64,000 nucleotides of DNA from Oscillospiraceae bacterium (GTDB lineage: Bacteria; Bacillota; Clostridia; Oscillospirales; Oscillospiraceae). Below are positions 34,138 through 42,826 of this stretch, piece by piece; the stretch's first letter is position 1, and every line of letters starts with the position of its first letter. Under the pieces are notes generated by a model. That model made no database searches and was not told the DNA's origin. It worked only from the letters and a program-made list of their open reading frames with translations. Position numbers and translations under genes: made by a program. The stretch lies in assembly GCA_022792945.1 (NCBI GenBank), contig JAAWBZ010000022.1, positions 1-64,000 of the forward strand. The letters run 5' to 3'.

Positions 34138-35153
34138 GGCCGCAGCGCTGAGAGCAGGGCGTCCACAGCCTCGGGCCGGGTGGCCCAGGAGGTCACCAGA
34201 CGGATGGCGGTATGGTCTGCGTCAGGCTTGCCCCAGTGCTCAAAGCTGAAATCCTGCGCCAGCCGCGCCGTCAGGGCGTCGGGCAGCACCGGGAAGACCT
34301 GGTTGGTGGGCGAGGCCGCCAGCAGGGGATAGCCCAGGTCCCGGAGGCCCTGGCTGAGCCGTGCGGCCAGCTCGTTGGCGTGGCGGCCGGCGGCGAGCCA
34401 CAGGTCGTCGTCCATCACCGTGGAGAACTGGAGGCCCAGCAGGCGCCCCTTGGCCAGCATGCCGCCGCGCTGCTTGATGGCATGGCGGAAGCCGGGCTTG
34501 AGGCTGTCCCGGAGGATGAACAGCGCCTCGCCGAAGAGGAGGCCGTTCTTGGTGCCGCCCAGGTAGAAGGCGTCGCACAGGTCCGGCAGGTCCTCCGGGC
34601 GCAGGCGGCTCTCGGCGCAGGTGAGGGCCTGGGCGAGGCGCGCGCCGTCCAGGTAGAGGTACAGCCCCAGCTCCCGGCAGACCTGGGAGATGGCCTGGAG
34701 CTCCCTGCGGCTGTAGATGGTGCCCAGCTCCGTGGAGTTGGAGAGGTAGACCAGCCGCGGCAGCACCATGTGCTCGTCGGTGTGGGCGGCAGCCACGGCG
34801 CGGATCTGCTCGGGCCGGAGCTTGCCGTCGGGCGAGGGGACGGTGCAGACCTTGTGGCCGGCGGCCTCGATGGCGCCGGTCTCGTGGGTGGCGATGTGGG
34901 CGGTCTCGGCGGCGATGACAGCCTCCCACGGGCGCAGGAAAGCGCTCAGGGCCGTCTGGTTGGTCTGGGTGCCGCCCACCAGGAAGTGGACGTCGGCGTC
35001 GGGACAGGCGAAGCGGACCTTGAGCTTCTCGGCGGCCTCGCGGCAGTAGGGGTCCATCCCGTAGCCCGCGGTGGCGCAGAGGTTGGTGCGGCCCAGGGCC
35101 TCCATCACCTGGGGCAGGGCGCCCTCAGAGTAGTCGTTGCGGAAGAAGTACAT
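34134..35153 (-). CDS. Low-specificity L-threonine aldolase-like PLP enzyme
   Basis: Cleaves L-threonine or allo-threonine to glycine and acetaldehyde with pyridoxal phosphate. The 339-residue protein starts with FFRNDYSEGALPQVMEAL and has the PLP Lys in LGGTKNGLLFGE and the Asp of LYLDGARLAQAL. I chose ATG 35153 (GGGGAG just upstream); the frame continues upstream only through promoter sequence. First gene of a three-gene minus-strand transcript with the glycosylase and the Cys-rich protein. Confidence 0.9.
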   Translation of the reverse strand: MYFFRNDYSEGALPQVMEALGRTNLCATAGYGMDPYCREAAEKLKVRFACPDADVHFLVGGTQTNQTALSAFLRPWEAVIAAETAHIATHETGAIEAAGHKVCTVPSPDGKLRPEQIRAVAAAHTDEHMVLPRLVYLSNSTELGTIYSRRELQAISQVCRELGLYLYLDGARLAQALTCAESRLRPEDLPDLCDAFYLGGTKNGLLFGEALFILRDSLKPGFRHAIKQRGGMLAKGRLLGLQFSTVMDDDLWLAAGRHANELAARLSQGLRDLGYPLLAASPTNQVFPVLPDALTARLAQDFSFEHWGKPDADHTAIRLVTSWATRPEAVDALLSALRP

Positions 35154-35184
35154 GATTTGCTCCCCTTTTTTGTGTTCTTTTGTC

Positions 35185-35213
35185 ATTATAGCCCGGGGAG
35201 AGCGGGGCGTCAA
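35185..35213 (-). promoter_or_regulatory. Promoter of the threonine aldolase operon
   Basis: Minus strand TTGACG (35208-35213) and TATAAT (35185-35190), 17-base spacer. The -35 box overlaps the last codon region of the upstream flippase gene. Confidence 0.8.
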
Positions 35214-36727
35214 TGGCTTTTTCCCAGCGCGCCGCGCAGCCAGCGGAGGTCCGCCTGGGTCAACGCGCTGGTGAGGCCGATCAGCAGGAAGAAGAGGACC
35301 AGGAATCCGCCGCCGCCCAGGAGGCACGCCGCCAGCACGCTCCCGATCCGCTGGCACACCGCCGCCATCGCCAGGGCGGGGAGGGCGGCGCAGAGGAGGA
35401 CCTTGAGAACGTAGGGGAGGGGCGGCGTATAGCCGGTGACGGTCATGAGACGGGCGATGCTGAGGAAAAAATTGAGAAGATGCGTCAGCGTGAAGGTGAA
35501 AAAGTACCCGGCGATGCCAAACCGCGGCAGCAGCGCCCAGAGGAGCACCACGTCCATCAGATTGGTCAGGGTGTTGACCCGGACGCAGTAGACCTGCTGG
35601 CCCATGCCCTTATGCATCCCGTCCACCATGGTGTCCATGTAGAGCACCAGGGCCAGGGGGGCGAAGAGGCGGAGATAAAAGCCGGCTTCCTCACTTTTGT
35701 ACAGCAGCAGACCCAGGGGACCGGAGAGGCAGTAGCAAAGCCCCGCCACCGCCGCGGAAAACAGCAGCCCCATGCGCAGGCACCGGTCGGAGAGGGCGCG
35801 GATGCGCCGGCGGTCGGCGGCGGCGCGGCACTTGGCCAGCTCCGGCACCAGCAGGTCCGCCAGGGCGTAGAGGAGGACCGAGGGGAACATCATAATGGGG
35901 AACACCATGCCGTGGATTACGCCGTAGGAGGCCATGGCTCCCTCACCGCTGCTGCCGTATCGGGCAAGGCCCCGGGGGATGAGCAGGTGCTCGGTGGTGG
36001 AGAGGCCGGAGCGCAGCGCGTCATTGGCGGCCAGGGGCACGCACAGGCGCAGCAGGCGCTTCCACATGGAAAGCCCCTGGGGGATGGGCGCGCGGCGGTT
36101 CGCCAGGGCGAGGCCCAGCAGCAGAACCAGCGTCACGGCGGTGGCCACGGCGTTGCCCAGGTGGATGCTGAGGCAGGCGCGCTCGGTGTCGGCGCCGGCC
36201 CAGAGCCAGAGGAGGGCGACCGTGGCAGCGATGGAGACAGCCTGGTCCAAAAACTCCACCAGCACCAGCTGCCGCAACTGGGAGCAGGCGGTGAAGTACC
36301 CGGCCATCACTGACCAGAGGCAGGAGATGGGCAGGCTCCAGGCCAGCACCCGGAGGCTGGAGGCCGCCCGGATGTCCCGGATCCAGCGGAGGGCGATCCA
36401 GTCCGACGCCGCGTGGAGGACGAGGCCGCCCAGGACGCTCACCGCAAGGCCGTAGATCAGGCAGCACAGCAGCGCCTTGCGCATCCCGCCGGGGCGGCGC
36501 GCGCCGTACTCCTCGGCGGTGAGGTACATGGACGCCACCCGGACGCCGGCGCTGCCCAGGGTCATGGCCAGCATACTCACGGACAGGATCAGCTGCAAAA
36601 GCCCGATGCCTGCCGCGCCGATGCGGCCGGCCAGGTAGACCTGAAAGCACATGGAGCTGCCCCGCAGCGCCAGATTGGCAGCGGTCAGCAGCAGCGTGCC
36701 GTGCACAAGAGACTGCGGACGGGACAA
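35210..36727 (-). CDS. SpoVB-like polysaccharide/lipid flippase (MOP superfamily)
   Basis: A membrane protein of 505 residues with about fourteen hydrophobic helices, of the MurJ/Wzx/SpoVB group that flips lipid-linked sugars or peptidoglycan precursors. The start region TAANLALRGSSMCFQVYLAG and the segments LQLILSVSMLAMTLGSAGVR and FPSVLLYALADLLVPELAK are typical of SpoVB-type proteins in Clostridia. The best start is TTG 36727, seven bases after AGGGGG; the longer frame upstream runs through a hairpin and has no ribosome site. Its ribosome site lies inside the perfect inverted repeat at 36733-36765. Confidence 0.87.
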   Translation of the reverse strand: MSRPQSLVHGTLLLTAANLALRGSSMCFQVYLAGRIGAAGIGLLQLILSVSMLAMTLGSAGVRVASMYLTAEEYGARRPGGMRKALLCCLIYGLAVSVLGGLVLHAASDWIALRWIRDIRAASSLRVLAWSLPISCLWSVMAGYFTACSQLRQLVLVEFLDQAVSIAATVALLWLWAGADTERACLSIHLGNAVATAVTLVLLLGLALANRRAPIPQGLSMWKRLLRLCVPLAANDALRSGLSTTEHLLIPRGLARYGSSGEGAMASYGVIHGMVFPIMMFPSVLLYALADLLVPELAKCRAAADRRRIRALSDRCLRMGLLFSAAVAGLCYCLSGPLGLLLYKSEEAGFYLRLFAPLALVLYMDTMVDGMHKGMGQQVYCVRVNTLTNLMDVVLLWALLPRFGIAGYFFTFTLTHLLNFFLSIARLMTVTGYTPPLPYVLKVLLCAALPALAMAAVCQRIGSVLAACLLGGGGFLVLFFLLIGLTSALTQADLRWLRGALGKSH

Positions 36728-36732
36728 ACGAT

Positions 36733-36765
36733 CACCCCCTGTCCTAGGATATTGGACAGGGGGTG
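36733..36765 (-). promoter_or_regulatory. Perfect inverted repeat that covers the flippase ribosome site
   Basis: CACCCCCTGTCC (36733-36744) and GGACAGGGGGTG (36754-36765) pair over 12 bases around a 9-base loop. On the minus-strand mRNA the last arm contains the AGGGGG of the downstream gene, so the hairpin would hide it. There is no T run after it, which argues against a simple terminator. Confidence 0.6.
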
Positions 36766-36794
36766 GGAATATGCGCGACTGGAAAGCTCCCAAG

Positions 36795-37616
36795 CTACGC
36801 CAGCTTGACTGTGTAGTACACCGCCGCAATCAGCTCCAGCGCCGCCACGGCGAAGATGCAGTAGTAGGAGAACGTCGCCCCCAGCAGCGCCGCCGCGATC
36901 AGGCACAGCACCCACAGCGCGCCGCAGATATACACCAGCAGCGCCGAGGCGTCCGCCGAGAAAAGCTGCCGCGTCTTGCCAAAGAACTTCAGCTTCCCGC
37001 CCCTGCGCCGGGCAAAGAACATCAGGCTGGACGCCGCCAGGATCACCACCACCAGCCCGATGATCAGCAGCAGCGCCTGGGCGGAGATGGCGGGGCTGTA
37101 GTGGACCTCCTGCCGCTGCCACGTCAGCACGCCGTCCTCCCGAATGCGGTAGAGCTGGAAGAATACCGCTCCGGCGCAGGCATTGAGCGCGGAGAGCAGA
37201 AAGAACTCCCGCTGGTAGAGCAGCGCGATCATATAGAGCACCGCCGCGGCGATATAGACCACATAGAGGGCCGAGACGTACTCCACCCACGTGGCGTAAA
37301 GCACCGCGCAGGTCAGCGCCAGCAGCAGCGCCAGGAGAAACAGCGGAAAGCCCGCCGTATGCCAGAATTGGGAGGATCCACGGCACACCAGCCACAGCGC
37401 CAGCAGCGCCGCTGCCAGCACACCCAGGGCGATGGCTGACCAGAACAGGGCCGTCATCATGGTGAACATATAGTCGATCAGCACATACCGCCGCGAGATC
37501 AGCTGCACCGTCAGCAGCAGCACACAGAGCATACCCAGAGCGGTCATGACCTTGTAGATCACCGTATCATCGTTCGCGGTCCTTTTCGGCGGGACCGCCC
37601 GCTTTTTCATAGCCAT
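36795..37616 (-). CDS. Polytopic membrane protein, function unknown
   Basis: A protein of 273 residues with a basic N-terminus (MAMKKRAVPPKRTANDD) and about eight hydrophobic helices (for example MTALGMLCVLLLTVQLIS and ALLLIIGLVVVILAASSLMF). No family is recognised. ATG 37616 follows GAAGGA by nine bases. It lies between rsmE and the flippase, 25 bases after the rsmE stop, so it is probably in the same transcript. Its position next to a flippase hints at an envelope role, without proof. Confidence 0.75.
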   Translation of the reverse strand: MAMKKRAVPPKRTANDDTVIYKVMTALGMLCVLLLTVQLISRRYVLIDYMFTMMTALFWSAIALGVLAAALLALWLVCRGSSQFWHTAGFPLFLLALLLALTCAVLYATWVEYVSALYVVYIAAAVLYMIALLYQREFFLLSALNACAGAVFFQLYRIREDGVLTWQRQEVHYSPAISAQALLLIIGLVVVILAASSLMFFARRRGGKLKFFGKTRQLFSADASALLVYICGALWVLCLIAAALLGATFSYYCIFAVAALELIAAVYYTVKLA

Positions 37617-37641
37617 GAGAAACGTTCCTTCTTTCCATCGA

Positions 37642-38370
37642 TCAATCCAGTTCGCCACAGGCAAACATCAAGGCGCTCAGCGCGCACAGCGGCGCGGTTT
37701 CACAGCGGAGGATCCGCGGCCCCAGGGTACACGCCAGCATTCCGGCATCCTGGGCGGTCCGGGCCTCCTCAGGGGTAAAGCCGCCCTCCGGGCCGGTCAT
37801 CAGCGAGGCGGCGGTCAGCCCGGGGGGAATGACGCCGCGGAGGCTGGTGCGAACCTCCTTCTCATAGAGGAAAACGGCCAGGGGACTCTGGACGGCCTCC
37901 GCCACGGCGTCCGGGAAGCTGTCCAAGGCGCGGACCCGGGGGATCCGGCCGCGGCCGCACTGCTCGGCGGCGGCATCTGCGATGCGCTGCCAGCGGACCA
38001 GCTTTTTGGGGAGGCTGGCCGCGTCGGGCCGGGAGACGCAGCGGGCGGAGGGAAACGCGATGATCTCGCAGGCGCCCAGCTCCGTGGCCTTCTGGATCAC
38101 ATGCTCCAGCTTATCCGCCTTGGCATAGGCCATCCACACGCGGACCTGGAGCCGCGGCTCCGCGGCGCAGGGGACCGGCGGCTCCAGGGAAAGGCGGACC
38201 TGCGGTCCGGTCTCCAGCAGGACACCGGGGTAATCGAGGCCCTGCCCGTCGCAGACGGTGACACGGTCGCCGGGCCGCAGGCGCAGGACCTTCACATGAG
38301 CGGCCTGCCCGCCGGTCAGCGAGACATCCGAGGCGGAGAGCGCCTGGCGCGGAAGAAAAAATCGGGGCAC
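37642..38370 (-). CDS. rsmE: 16S rRNA (uracil(1498)-N3)-methyltransferase
   Basis: A SPOUT-class enzyme that methylates U1498 of 16S rRNA with S-adenosylmethionine. The 242-residue protein begins MPRFFLPR, has a PUA-like N-terminal domain and the knot region with MTGPEGGFTPEEA and TLGPRILRCETAPL, which are hallmark RsmE motifs. The start is GTG 38370, seven bases after AGGAGG. It is the first gene of a transcript that continues into the membrane protein and flippase genes. Confidence 0.94.
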   Translation of the reverse strand: MPRFFLPRQALSASDVSLTGGQAAHVKVLRLRPGDRVTVCDGQGLDYPGVLLETGPQVRLSLEPPVPCAAEPRLQVRVWMAYAKADKLEHVIQKATELGACEIIAFPSARCVSRPDAASLPKKLVRWQRIADAAAEQCGRGRIPRVRALDSFPDAVAEAVQSPLAVFLYEKEVRTSLRGVIPPGLTAASLMTGPEGGFTPEEARTAQDAGMLACTLGPRILRCETAPLCALSALMFACGELD

Positions 38371-38408
38371 ACGGGCACCTCCTGTCAAAGTCTGCACGGA
38401 TAAAAACG

Positions 38409-38437
38409 ATTATAGCAGAAATTCGGGAAAACCGCAA
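38409..38437 (-). promoter_or_regulatory. Promoter of rsmE
   Basis: Minus strand TTGCGG (38432-38437) and TATAAT (38409-38414), 17-base spacer, about 40 bases before the GTG start. Confidence 0.75.
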
Positions 38438-38478
38438 GGGAAACCTTGCCAAAAGGCCGCAAGGACCGCGCGCCGTAC

Positions 38479-38507
38479 AAAAAACCGCCGGCCTGTCAGA
38501 CCGGCGG
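38479..38507 (-). terminator. Terminator of the first ROK regulator gene
   Basis: On the minus strand CCGCCGG and CCGGCGG pair around a 9-base loop and are followed by six T. It lies six bases beyond the stop codon. Confidence 0.85.
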
Positions 38508-38512
38508 GGCTT

Positions 38513-39739
38513 TTAGACGAAAATTCGCAGATTGCTGAAATAGTGGTCCATCAGCAGCGTATAGGCGCCCTGCCAGGACAGCTCATCCAGGGGCCGGCGG
38601 TCCAGGTGCAGCTGAAAGGGCTCGCCGTTGGGATAATATTGGAATTCCTTCAGATATTCCCAGAACCGCTGGAGAAAGTAGGCATCCGCCGCTGCGAAGT
38701 CCCCCTGGAACACCACCTCATCCGGGTCAAATACCAGCGTGATATTCCGCAGCGCCGTGGCGAAGCGCATGGCCAGCTCATCCGCCAGCCGCCGCGCGCA
38801 GGGGTCGCCGGCCTCTGACGCGGCAAAGACCGCCTGCACCGTCAGGGCCTCCGGCGCGCCCAGGCAGGTGCCCGGATACGCGGCGCGCAGCGCCGCCGCC
38901 CGCCGCCGGATGCGGTCGTTGCTCACCAGCCGCTCAAAGCAGCCGTGGCTGCCGCAGCCGCAGCGCTCCTCGTCATCGGGGTCCAGGATCATGTGGCCGA
39001 ACTCCCCGATCAGCGAGTCCTTGCCGTTGAGGATGCGCCCGCGCTCTATAAAGCATCCGGAGAGTCCCCAGGCCGTGAACAGGCACAGCACCCGCTTGGT
39101 CAGCAGCTCCCGGCTTTGCAGCAGCGAACGGGCCGAGAGCTTTCCCGTGTTCTCCAGCAGGACCGGCGTGTAGGCCCCCAGATACGGCCGTAGCAGCCGG
39201 GCCAGCGGCACGTCGGTACCCCAGCCCGGCGTGTGGGAGCTGTAGCGCAGCGTGCCGCTGCGGTAGTCCACGGTGCCGGACACGGAGATGCACACGCCGC
39301 ACAGAGCGTCAGGCAGCACATTGCTGCGCGCCAGCAGGTCCCGCGCGAAGCCGCCCACCGAGGCGGCGGTCCGCTCCAGATCGTCCGGGAGCGGCTGCTC
39401 CCGGACGAGCCGGTCCACAACCTGGCCCTTGAAGTCCAAAAGGGTGCAGTTGAGGCGGCTGGGCCAGAGGTCAATGGCCAGCAGGCGCTTATGGTTGGCC
39501 AGGGAGAAGAGGTCCGGCCGTTTTCCGCCCGCAGCGGTGGAGCCGCCCTTGCCCACGGCGGCGACGATGCCCTGTTCGACGAAGAACTGCACCGCCTTCA
39601 TCACGGTCTGCCGACTGAGGCCGACCTGAGCGGCGATTTGATTGATGGTAAATTCGCCGCCCCATTTAAAAACCTCCAGCACCTGCATCCGGTTGCTCCG
39701 CCGCAGGTCGGAGGGAAGCGCTGCAGTGTTGCCCGACAT
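38513..39739 (-). CDS. ROK-family transcriptional repressor (XylR/NagC type)
   Basis: A 408-residue regulator with an N-terminal winged helix (residues about 12-70: INQIAAQVGLSRQTVMKAV) and a ROK domain. The zinc motif CGCGSHGCFE is intact; the kinase phosphate motif (DxGxT) is replaced by AIDLWPSRLN, so it is a repressor and not a kinase. The start is ATG 39739 behind AGGAAGG; longer frames upstream have no support. It is divergent from the xylose-isomerase gene, its likely target, and is clearly paralogous to the ROK gene at 43.6-44.9 kb. The inducer is probably a sugar. Confidence 0.9.
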   Translation of the reverse strand: MSGNTAALPSDLRRSNRMQVLEVFKWGGEFTINQIAAQVGLSRQTVMKAVQFFVEQGIVAAVGKGGSTAAGGKRPDLFSLANHKRLLAIDLWPSRLNCTLLDFKGQVVDRLVREQPLPDDLERTAASVGGFARDLLARSNVLPDALCGVCISVSGTVDYRSGTLRYSSHTPGWGTDVPLARLLRPYLGAYTPVLLENTGKLSARSLLQSRELLTKRVLCLFTAWGLSGCFIERGRILNGKDSLIGEFGHMILDPDDEERCGCGSHGCFERLVSNDRIRRRAAALRAAYPGTCLGAPEALTVQAVFAASEAGDPCARRLADELAMRFATALRNITLVFDPDEVVFQGDFAAADAYFLQRFWEYLKEFQYYPNGEPFQLHLDRRPLDELSWQGAYTLLMDHYFSNLRIFV

Positions 39740-39774
39740 CTGATCAAGCACCTTCCTCATGAGAATACAATGCC

Positions 39775-39803
39775 AGTTTAGCATTTCGCCGGGTAAAATG
39801 CAA
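39775..39803 (-). promoter_or_regulatory. Promoter of the first ROK gene
   Basis: Minus strand TTGCAT (39798-39803) and TAAACT (39775-39780), 17-base spacer. The inner bases GCATTT and AAATGC are inverted, a possible site for autoregulation. Confidence 0.6.
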
Positions 39804-39922
39804 CAGTAAAACTGCGCGGCGGGCGCTTTGTGAGAAGCGACGAAAGCGGGCGGGAAAAAATGGCGATTCTGCTGAAAAATCGTCCGTGGGGCAAAAGCGG
39901 CAAAAAAACTGCCAAAAAGGGC

Positions 39923-39951
39923 TTGCAATCGCGGCGCGCTTGTACTATAAT
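39923..39951 (+). promoter_or_regulatory. Promoter of the xylose isomerase gene
   Basis: TTGCAA (39923-39928) and TATAAT (39946-39951), 17-base spacer. The region 39804-39922 between the two divergent promoters holds nothing else I can name. Confidence 0.8.
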
Positions 39952-39961
39952 CAAGATATAA

Positions 39962-39982
39962 AACAAAGTTTTTAAACTGTTG
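39962..39982 (+). promoter_or_regulatory. Candidate ROK operator
   Basis: AACAAAGTTT then TT then AAACTGTTG, an imperfect palindrome placed just after the predicted transcript start. The left half recurs at 13.0 kb (reverse strand) and 45.1 kb. Firmicute XylR sites have the similar form of AACAAA and its inverse. Confidence 0.55.
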
Positions 39983-40029
39983 CCGGCGGGTGGGCCGGCG
40001 AAATTTCAAAATAAACGGAGGAAACCATT

Positions 40030-41061
40030 ATGTCCAGATTTAAGTTTACCGCAGGCCCGTGGAATGTCAACGAGGGCGTGGAGGCCTTTGGTCCCGGCGT
40101 GCGCCCCACCGTGCCCATGGAGGAGAAGTTCAAGAAGTTTGCCGAGGTCGGCCTGAGCGGCGTGCAATTCCACGACGACGACGCCGTGCCCGATATGAAC
40201 AATATGTCCGAGAAGGCCATCATCGACTATGCCAAGGACGTCAAGGCGGAGCTGGACAAGTACGGCCTGGTGGCCGAGTTTGTTGCCCCCCGTCTGTGGA
40301 TGGACCCCCACACCACCGACGGCGGCTTCACCTCCAACTCCAAGGAAGACTACGACTTTGCCATGTGGCGCGCCAAGCGCTCCATCGACATCGCCAACGC
40401 CCTGGGCGCCAAGAACATTGTCCTGTGGCTGGCACGCGAGGGTACCCTCTGCGCCGAGTCCAAGGACCCCGTGGAGAAGATCGGCGCGCTGATCGACTCC
40501 ATCAACGATATGCTGGCCTATGACGACAAGATCAAGGTCCTCATCGAGTCCAAGCCCAACGAGCCCATTGACCGCAGCTACTGCGGCACCATCGGCCACG
40601 TCATGGCGGTCTCCGCCGCCACCAAGGACCCCGCCCGTGTCGGCGCTGTCCTAGAGTCCGCCCACGCCATCCTGGCGGGCCTGGACCCGGCCAATGAGAT
40701 GGCCTTCGCGCTGAAGTTCGGCAAGCTGGGCAGCGTGCACCTCAACGATCAGAACGGCTGCCGCTACGACCAGGACAAGAGCTTCGGCGTCGAGTCCCTG
40801 CGCGGCGCGTTCAACCAGATCAAGGTTCTGTGCGACCACAACTACGGCGCCAACGGCGAGATGGTCGGCCTGGATGTCAAGGCCATGCGCACCCAGAAGC
40901 CTGAGGACCAGTACCGCCATATCCAGAACTCCATGAAGATCGCCATGATGCTGGAGGAGAAGGTCGCCAAGTTCGACAAGGCTTTCCAGGCCAAGTGCAT
41001 CGCCGAGCGCAACTACGAGGCGCTGGAGATGTATGTGATGGAGCTGCTGATGGGCGCTTGA
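40030..41061 (+). CDS. Xylose isomerase family protein
   Basis: A TIM-barrel aldose-ketose isomerase of 343 residues, of the short class I type. Active-site elements are kept: HDDD at residues 48-51 (SGVQFHDDDAVP), the metal Glu/Lys of VLIESKPNEPID, HLNDQNG, and WLAREG. Xylose-to-xylulose is the default reaction, but the class also includes enzymes for glucose and other aldoses. CGGAGG lies upstream of the ATG. It is transcribed alone between a divergent ROK repressor and a terminator; no xylulokinase gene is near. Confidence 0.87.
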   Translation: MSRFKFTAGPWNVNEGVEAFGPGVRPTVPMEEKFKKFAEVGLSGVQFHDDDAVPDMNNMSEKAIIDYAKDVKAELDKYGLVAEFVAPRLWMDPHTTDGGFTSNSKEDYDFAMWRAKRSIDIANALGAKNIVLWLAREGTLCAESKDPVEKIGALIDSINDMLAYDDKIKVLIESKPNEPIDRSYCGTIGHVMAVSAATKDPARVGAVLESAHAILAGLDPANEMAFALKFGKLGSVHLNDQNGCRYDQDKSFGVESLRGAFNQIKVLCDHNYGANGEMVGLDVKAMRTQKPEDQYRHIQNSMKIAMMLEEKVAKFDKAFQAKCIAERNYEALEMYVMELLMGA

Positions 41062-41080
41062 TCGCTGAATTCTGAAAAAA

Positions 41081-41110
41081 ACCGCCCGCGGACTGTCCGC
41101 GGGCGGTTTT
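41081..41110 (+). terminator. Terminator of the xylose isomerase gene
   Basis: ACCGCCCGCGGA and TCCGCGGGCGGT pair fully around a short loop and are followed by TTTT. Confidence 0.9.
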
Positions 41111-41157
41111 CTGTGCAAAAAATGGGGAATACTTCCAAACCCTATGCAGGCAGGATA

Positions 41158-41186
41158 TTGTTTTCGCCTGCGGGAGGTGCTATAAT
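41158..41186 (+). promoter_or_regulatory. Promoter of the membrane coiled-coil protein gene
   Basis: TTGTTT (41158-41163) and TATAAT (41181-41186), 17-base spacer, 34 bases before the TTG start. Confidence 0.65.
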
Positions 41187-41219
41187 GTACCTGATTGAAA
41201 TAGAAGGGATGGGATCTCA

Positions 41220-42695
41220 TTGGCAAACGAGCAACAGAAAAAACAGCCGGCAAAGGCATTGTGCGCGCTGGCGGTAGCGGCGGCGGTGTATCTGCTGAGT
41301 CGGCTGCTTTGGCCTTTGGTTTTCAGGATGATGGCGGAAGAGGTCATTCCCTTTGAGCCGGTGTTCATCTTTATGGCTTTGGATTTCATCCTTTTGATCG
41401 TGGTGTGCTGCTTGACAACAAAGCTGATGTACAAGCGTGCCTGCGGTAAGTTTGCCGTGGTGTTCTGGTCAGCCGTGTCGGCGTTTATCGCGTCGGCAAT
41501 TGGCGTCTATTTTCCGGACATCCCGGGACAGATGCAGCCGCTGGTCCGGCTGCTGGTGTATTTTTTGGCGGGCTATCTGTGCGCCGTGTCTGCGGTGATG
41601 AGGCTGAGCCAGCCGGTGGTGGACAAAGCGAAGCTCGAGGCGGACAAGAAGCTGGAGAAATGGCGTCCATTCTACGAGGAGTGCGCCAAGTTCAAAATCC
41701 GGGGCGAGGCCGACCTCCAGGCCGCCGACAAGCACCAGCGGGCCGAGCTGGTGGCCCAGAAGCACAACCTCACCTTCAACCAGATCGAGGAGCTGTTCCG
41801 CCCGGGCTATGAGGGCTGGGACCTCTACACCGCCGTCATCCGGGCCGAGGCGGAGGAGAAGATGGAGAAAAAGCGCAGCGAGGAGCGCGACGCCGTTGCG
41901 GCCAGCGAGCGCTGCAAGGCCCTGCGTGGCGTGGAGAAGCGCGTTACAATGCTCAGTGAGACGATCCAGGGCTATCGGGAGCTGAACCAGAGCCTCCAGC
42001 GGCTGATCAACGGCGTCCACCTGGAGAAGGAGTCCGACGGGGCGGTCATGGCCGGCGTCGCATCCGGCATCGGCGGCGTGATTCCGGCGGCGATGTCTTT
42101 GAACAACACCGCCCGCATGAACGCTGAGATCCGGGACCGCAACGCCCTGCCCAAGCAGATGATCCAGACATATGTCAATATGCAGCTGAACAACACCGGC
42201 TTCCGGATGTTCTGGGAAAAGGAGCTGGAGCGGGCCAAGACCAAGCTCATCAGCGACCAGCCCGCCGAGGAGGTGTTTACCCATCTGTCCATCGAGACCA
42301 AGTCGGTCACCGTCACCGAGACCGGTTCCATCCAGGTCCAGGCGCGGGTGAAGGGCGATGCGGAGTACACCATCTTTGACAAGATGCCCGCCATCATTGA
42401 CGGCACCATCGTGGCGAAGATCCACGAGGGCGATACCCTGGTGGGCGAGGCGCTTTTGAGCCTGCCGGCTTACGGCACCGGCCTTTATAAGCTGAACACC
42501 AGATATGACGAGATTACGCACGGTTACAGCGGCTATAAAGAGGGCGCCGTCCGTCTCAAGCGCGCGCCGGCCTCCTATGACCACGATCTCCCCAGCTTTG
42601 TGGAGGTCAAGGGCTACTGCCTCTTCGCCGGCCAGGAGGGCCACACCTACACCGTCACCTACGAGCCGGGCCAGCTGTGGGGGATGGAGCTGTAA
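41220..42695 (+). CDS. Membrane protein with coiled-coil and beta-rich C-terminal part, function unknown
   Basis: A 491-residue protein. Residues 1-135 have about four hydrophobic helices (ALCALAVAAAVYLLSRLLW, FIFMALDFILLIVVCCLTT and two more). Residues about 135-270 are charged and helical, with likely coiled coil (EAEEKMEKKRSEERDAV). A short Gly/Ala segment follows (VMAGVASGIGGVIPAAM), then residues about 340-491 look beta-rich (SVTVTETGSIQVQARVKG). I recognise no family. The start is TTG 41220 after GGGATGGGA. It has its own promoter and terminator, so it is a single-gene unit. Confidence 0.75.
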   Translation: MANEQQKKQPAKALCALAVAAAVYLLSRLLWPLVFRMMAEEVIPFEPVFIFMALDFILLIVVCCLTTKLMYKRACGKFAVVFWSAVSAFIASAIGVYFPDIPGQMQPLVRLLVYFLAGYLCAVSAVMRLSQPVVDKAKLEADKKLEKWRPFYEECAKFKIRGEADLQAADKHQRAELVAQKHNLTFNQIEELFRPGYEGWDLYTAVIRAEAEEKMEKKRSEERDAVAASERCKALRGVEKRVTMLSETIQGYRELNQSLQRLINGVHLEKESDGAVMAGVASGIGGVIPAAMSLNNTARMNAEIRDRNALPKQMIQTYVNMQLNNTGFRMFWEKELERAKTKLISDQPAEEVFTHLSIETKSVTVTETGSIQVQARVKGDAEYTIFDKMPAIIDGTIVAKIHEGDTLVGEALLSLPAYGTGLYKLNTRYDEITHGYSGYKEGAVRLKRAPASYDHDLPSFVEVKGYCLFAGQEGHTYTVTYEPGQLWGMEL

Positions 42696-42707
42696 TTTAC
42701 AAACAGA

Positions 42708-42737
42708 CCGCCCGGGAGCATCCTCCCGGGCGGTTTT
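42708..42737 (+). terminator. Terminator of the membrane coiled-coil protein gene
   Basis: Perfect 11-bp stem (CCGCCCGGGAG with CTCCCGGGCGG, loop CATC) followed by TTTT. Confidence 0.92.
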
Positions 42738-42756
42738 CCGCGCGGCGGAAACGCGC

Positions 42757-42785
42757 TTGCAATTCCCGCCGGGGTGTGGTATAGT
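42757..42785 (+). promoter_or_regulatory. Promoter of the YoaK-family gene
   Basis: TTGCAA (42757-42762) and TATAGT (42780-42785), 17-base spacer. Confidence 0.75.
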
Positions 42786-42826
42786 CTGGGGTGGAATTCA
42801 GACGAGGCTTCGCGGGAGGCACTGCA

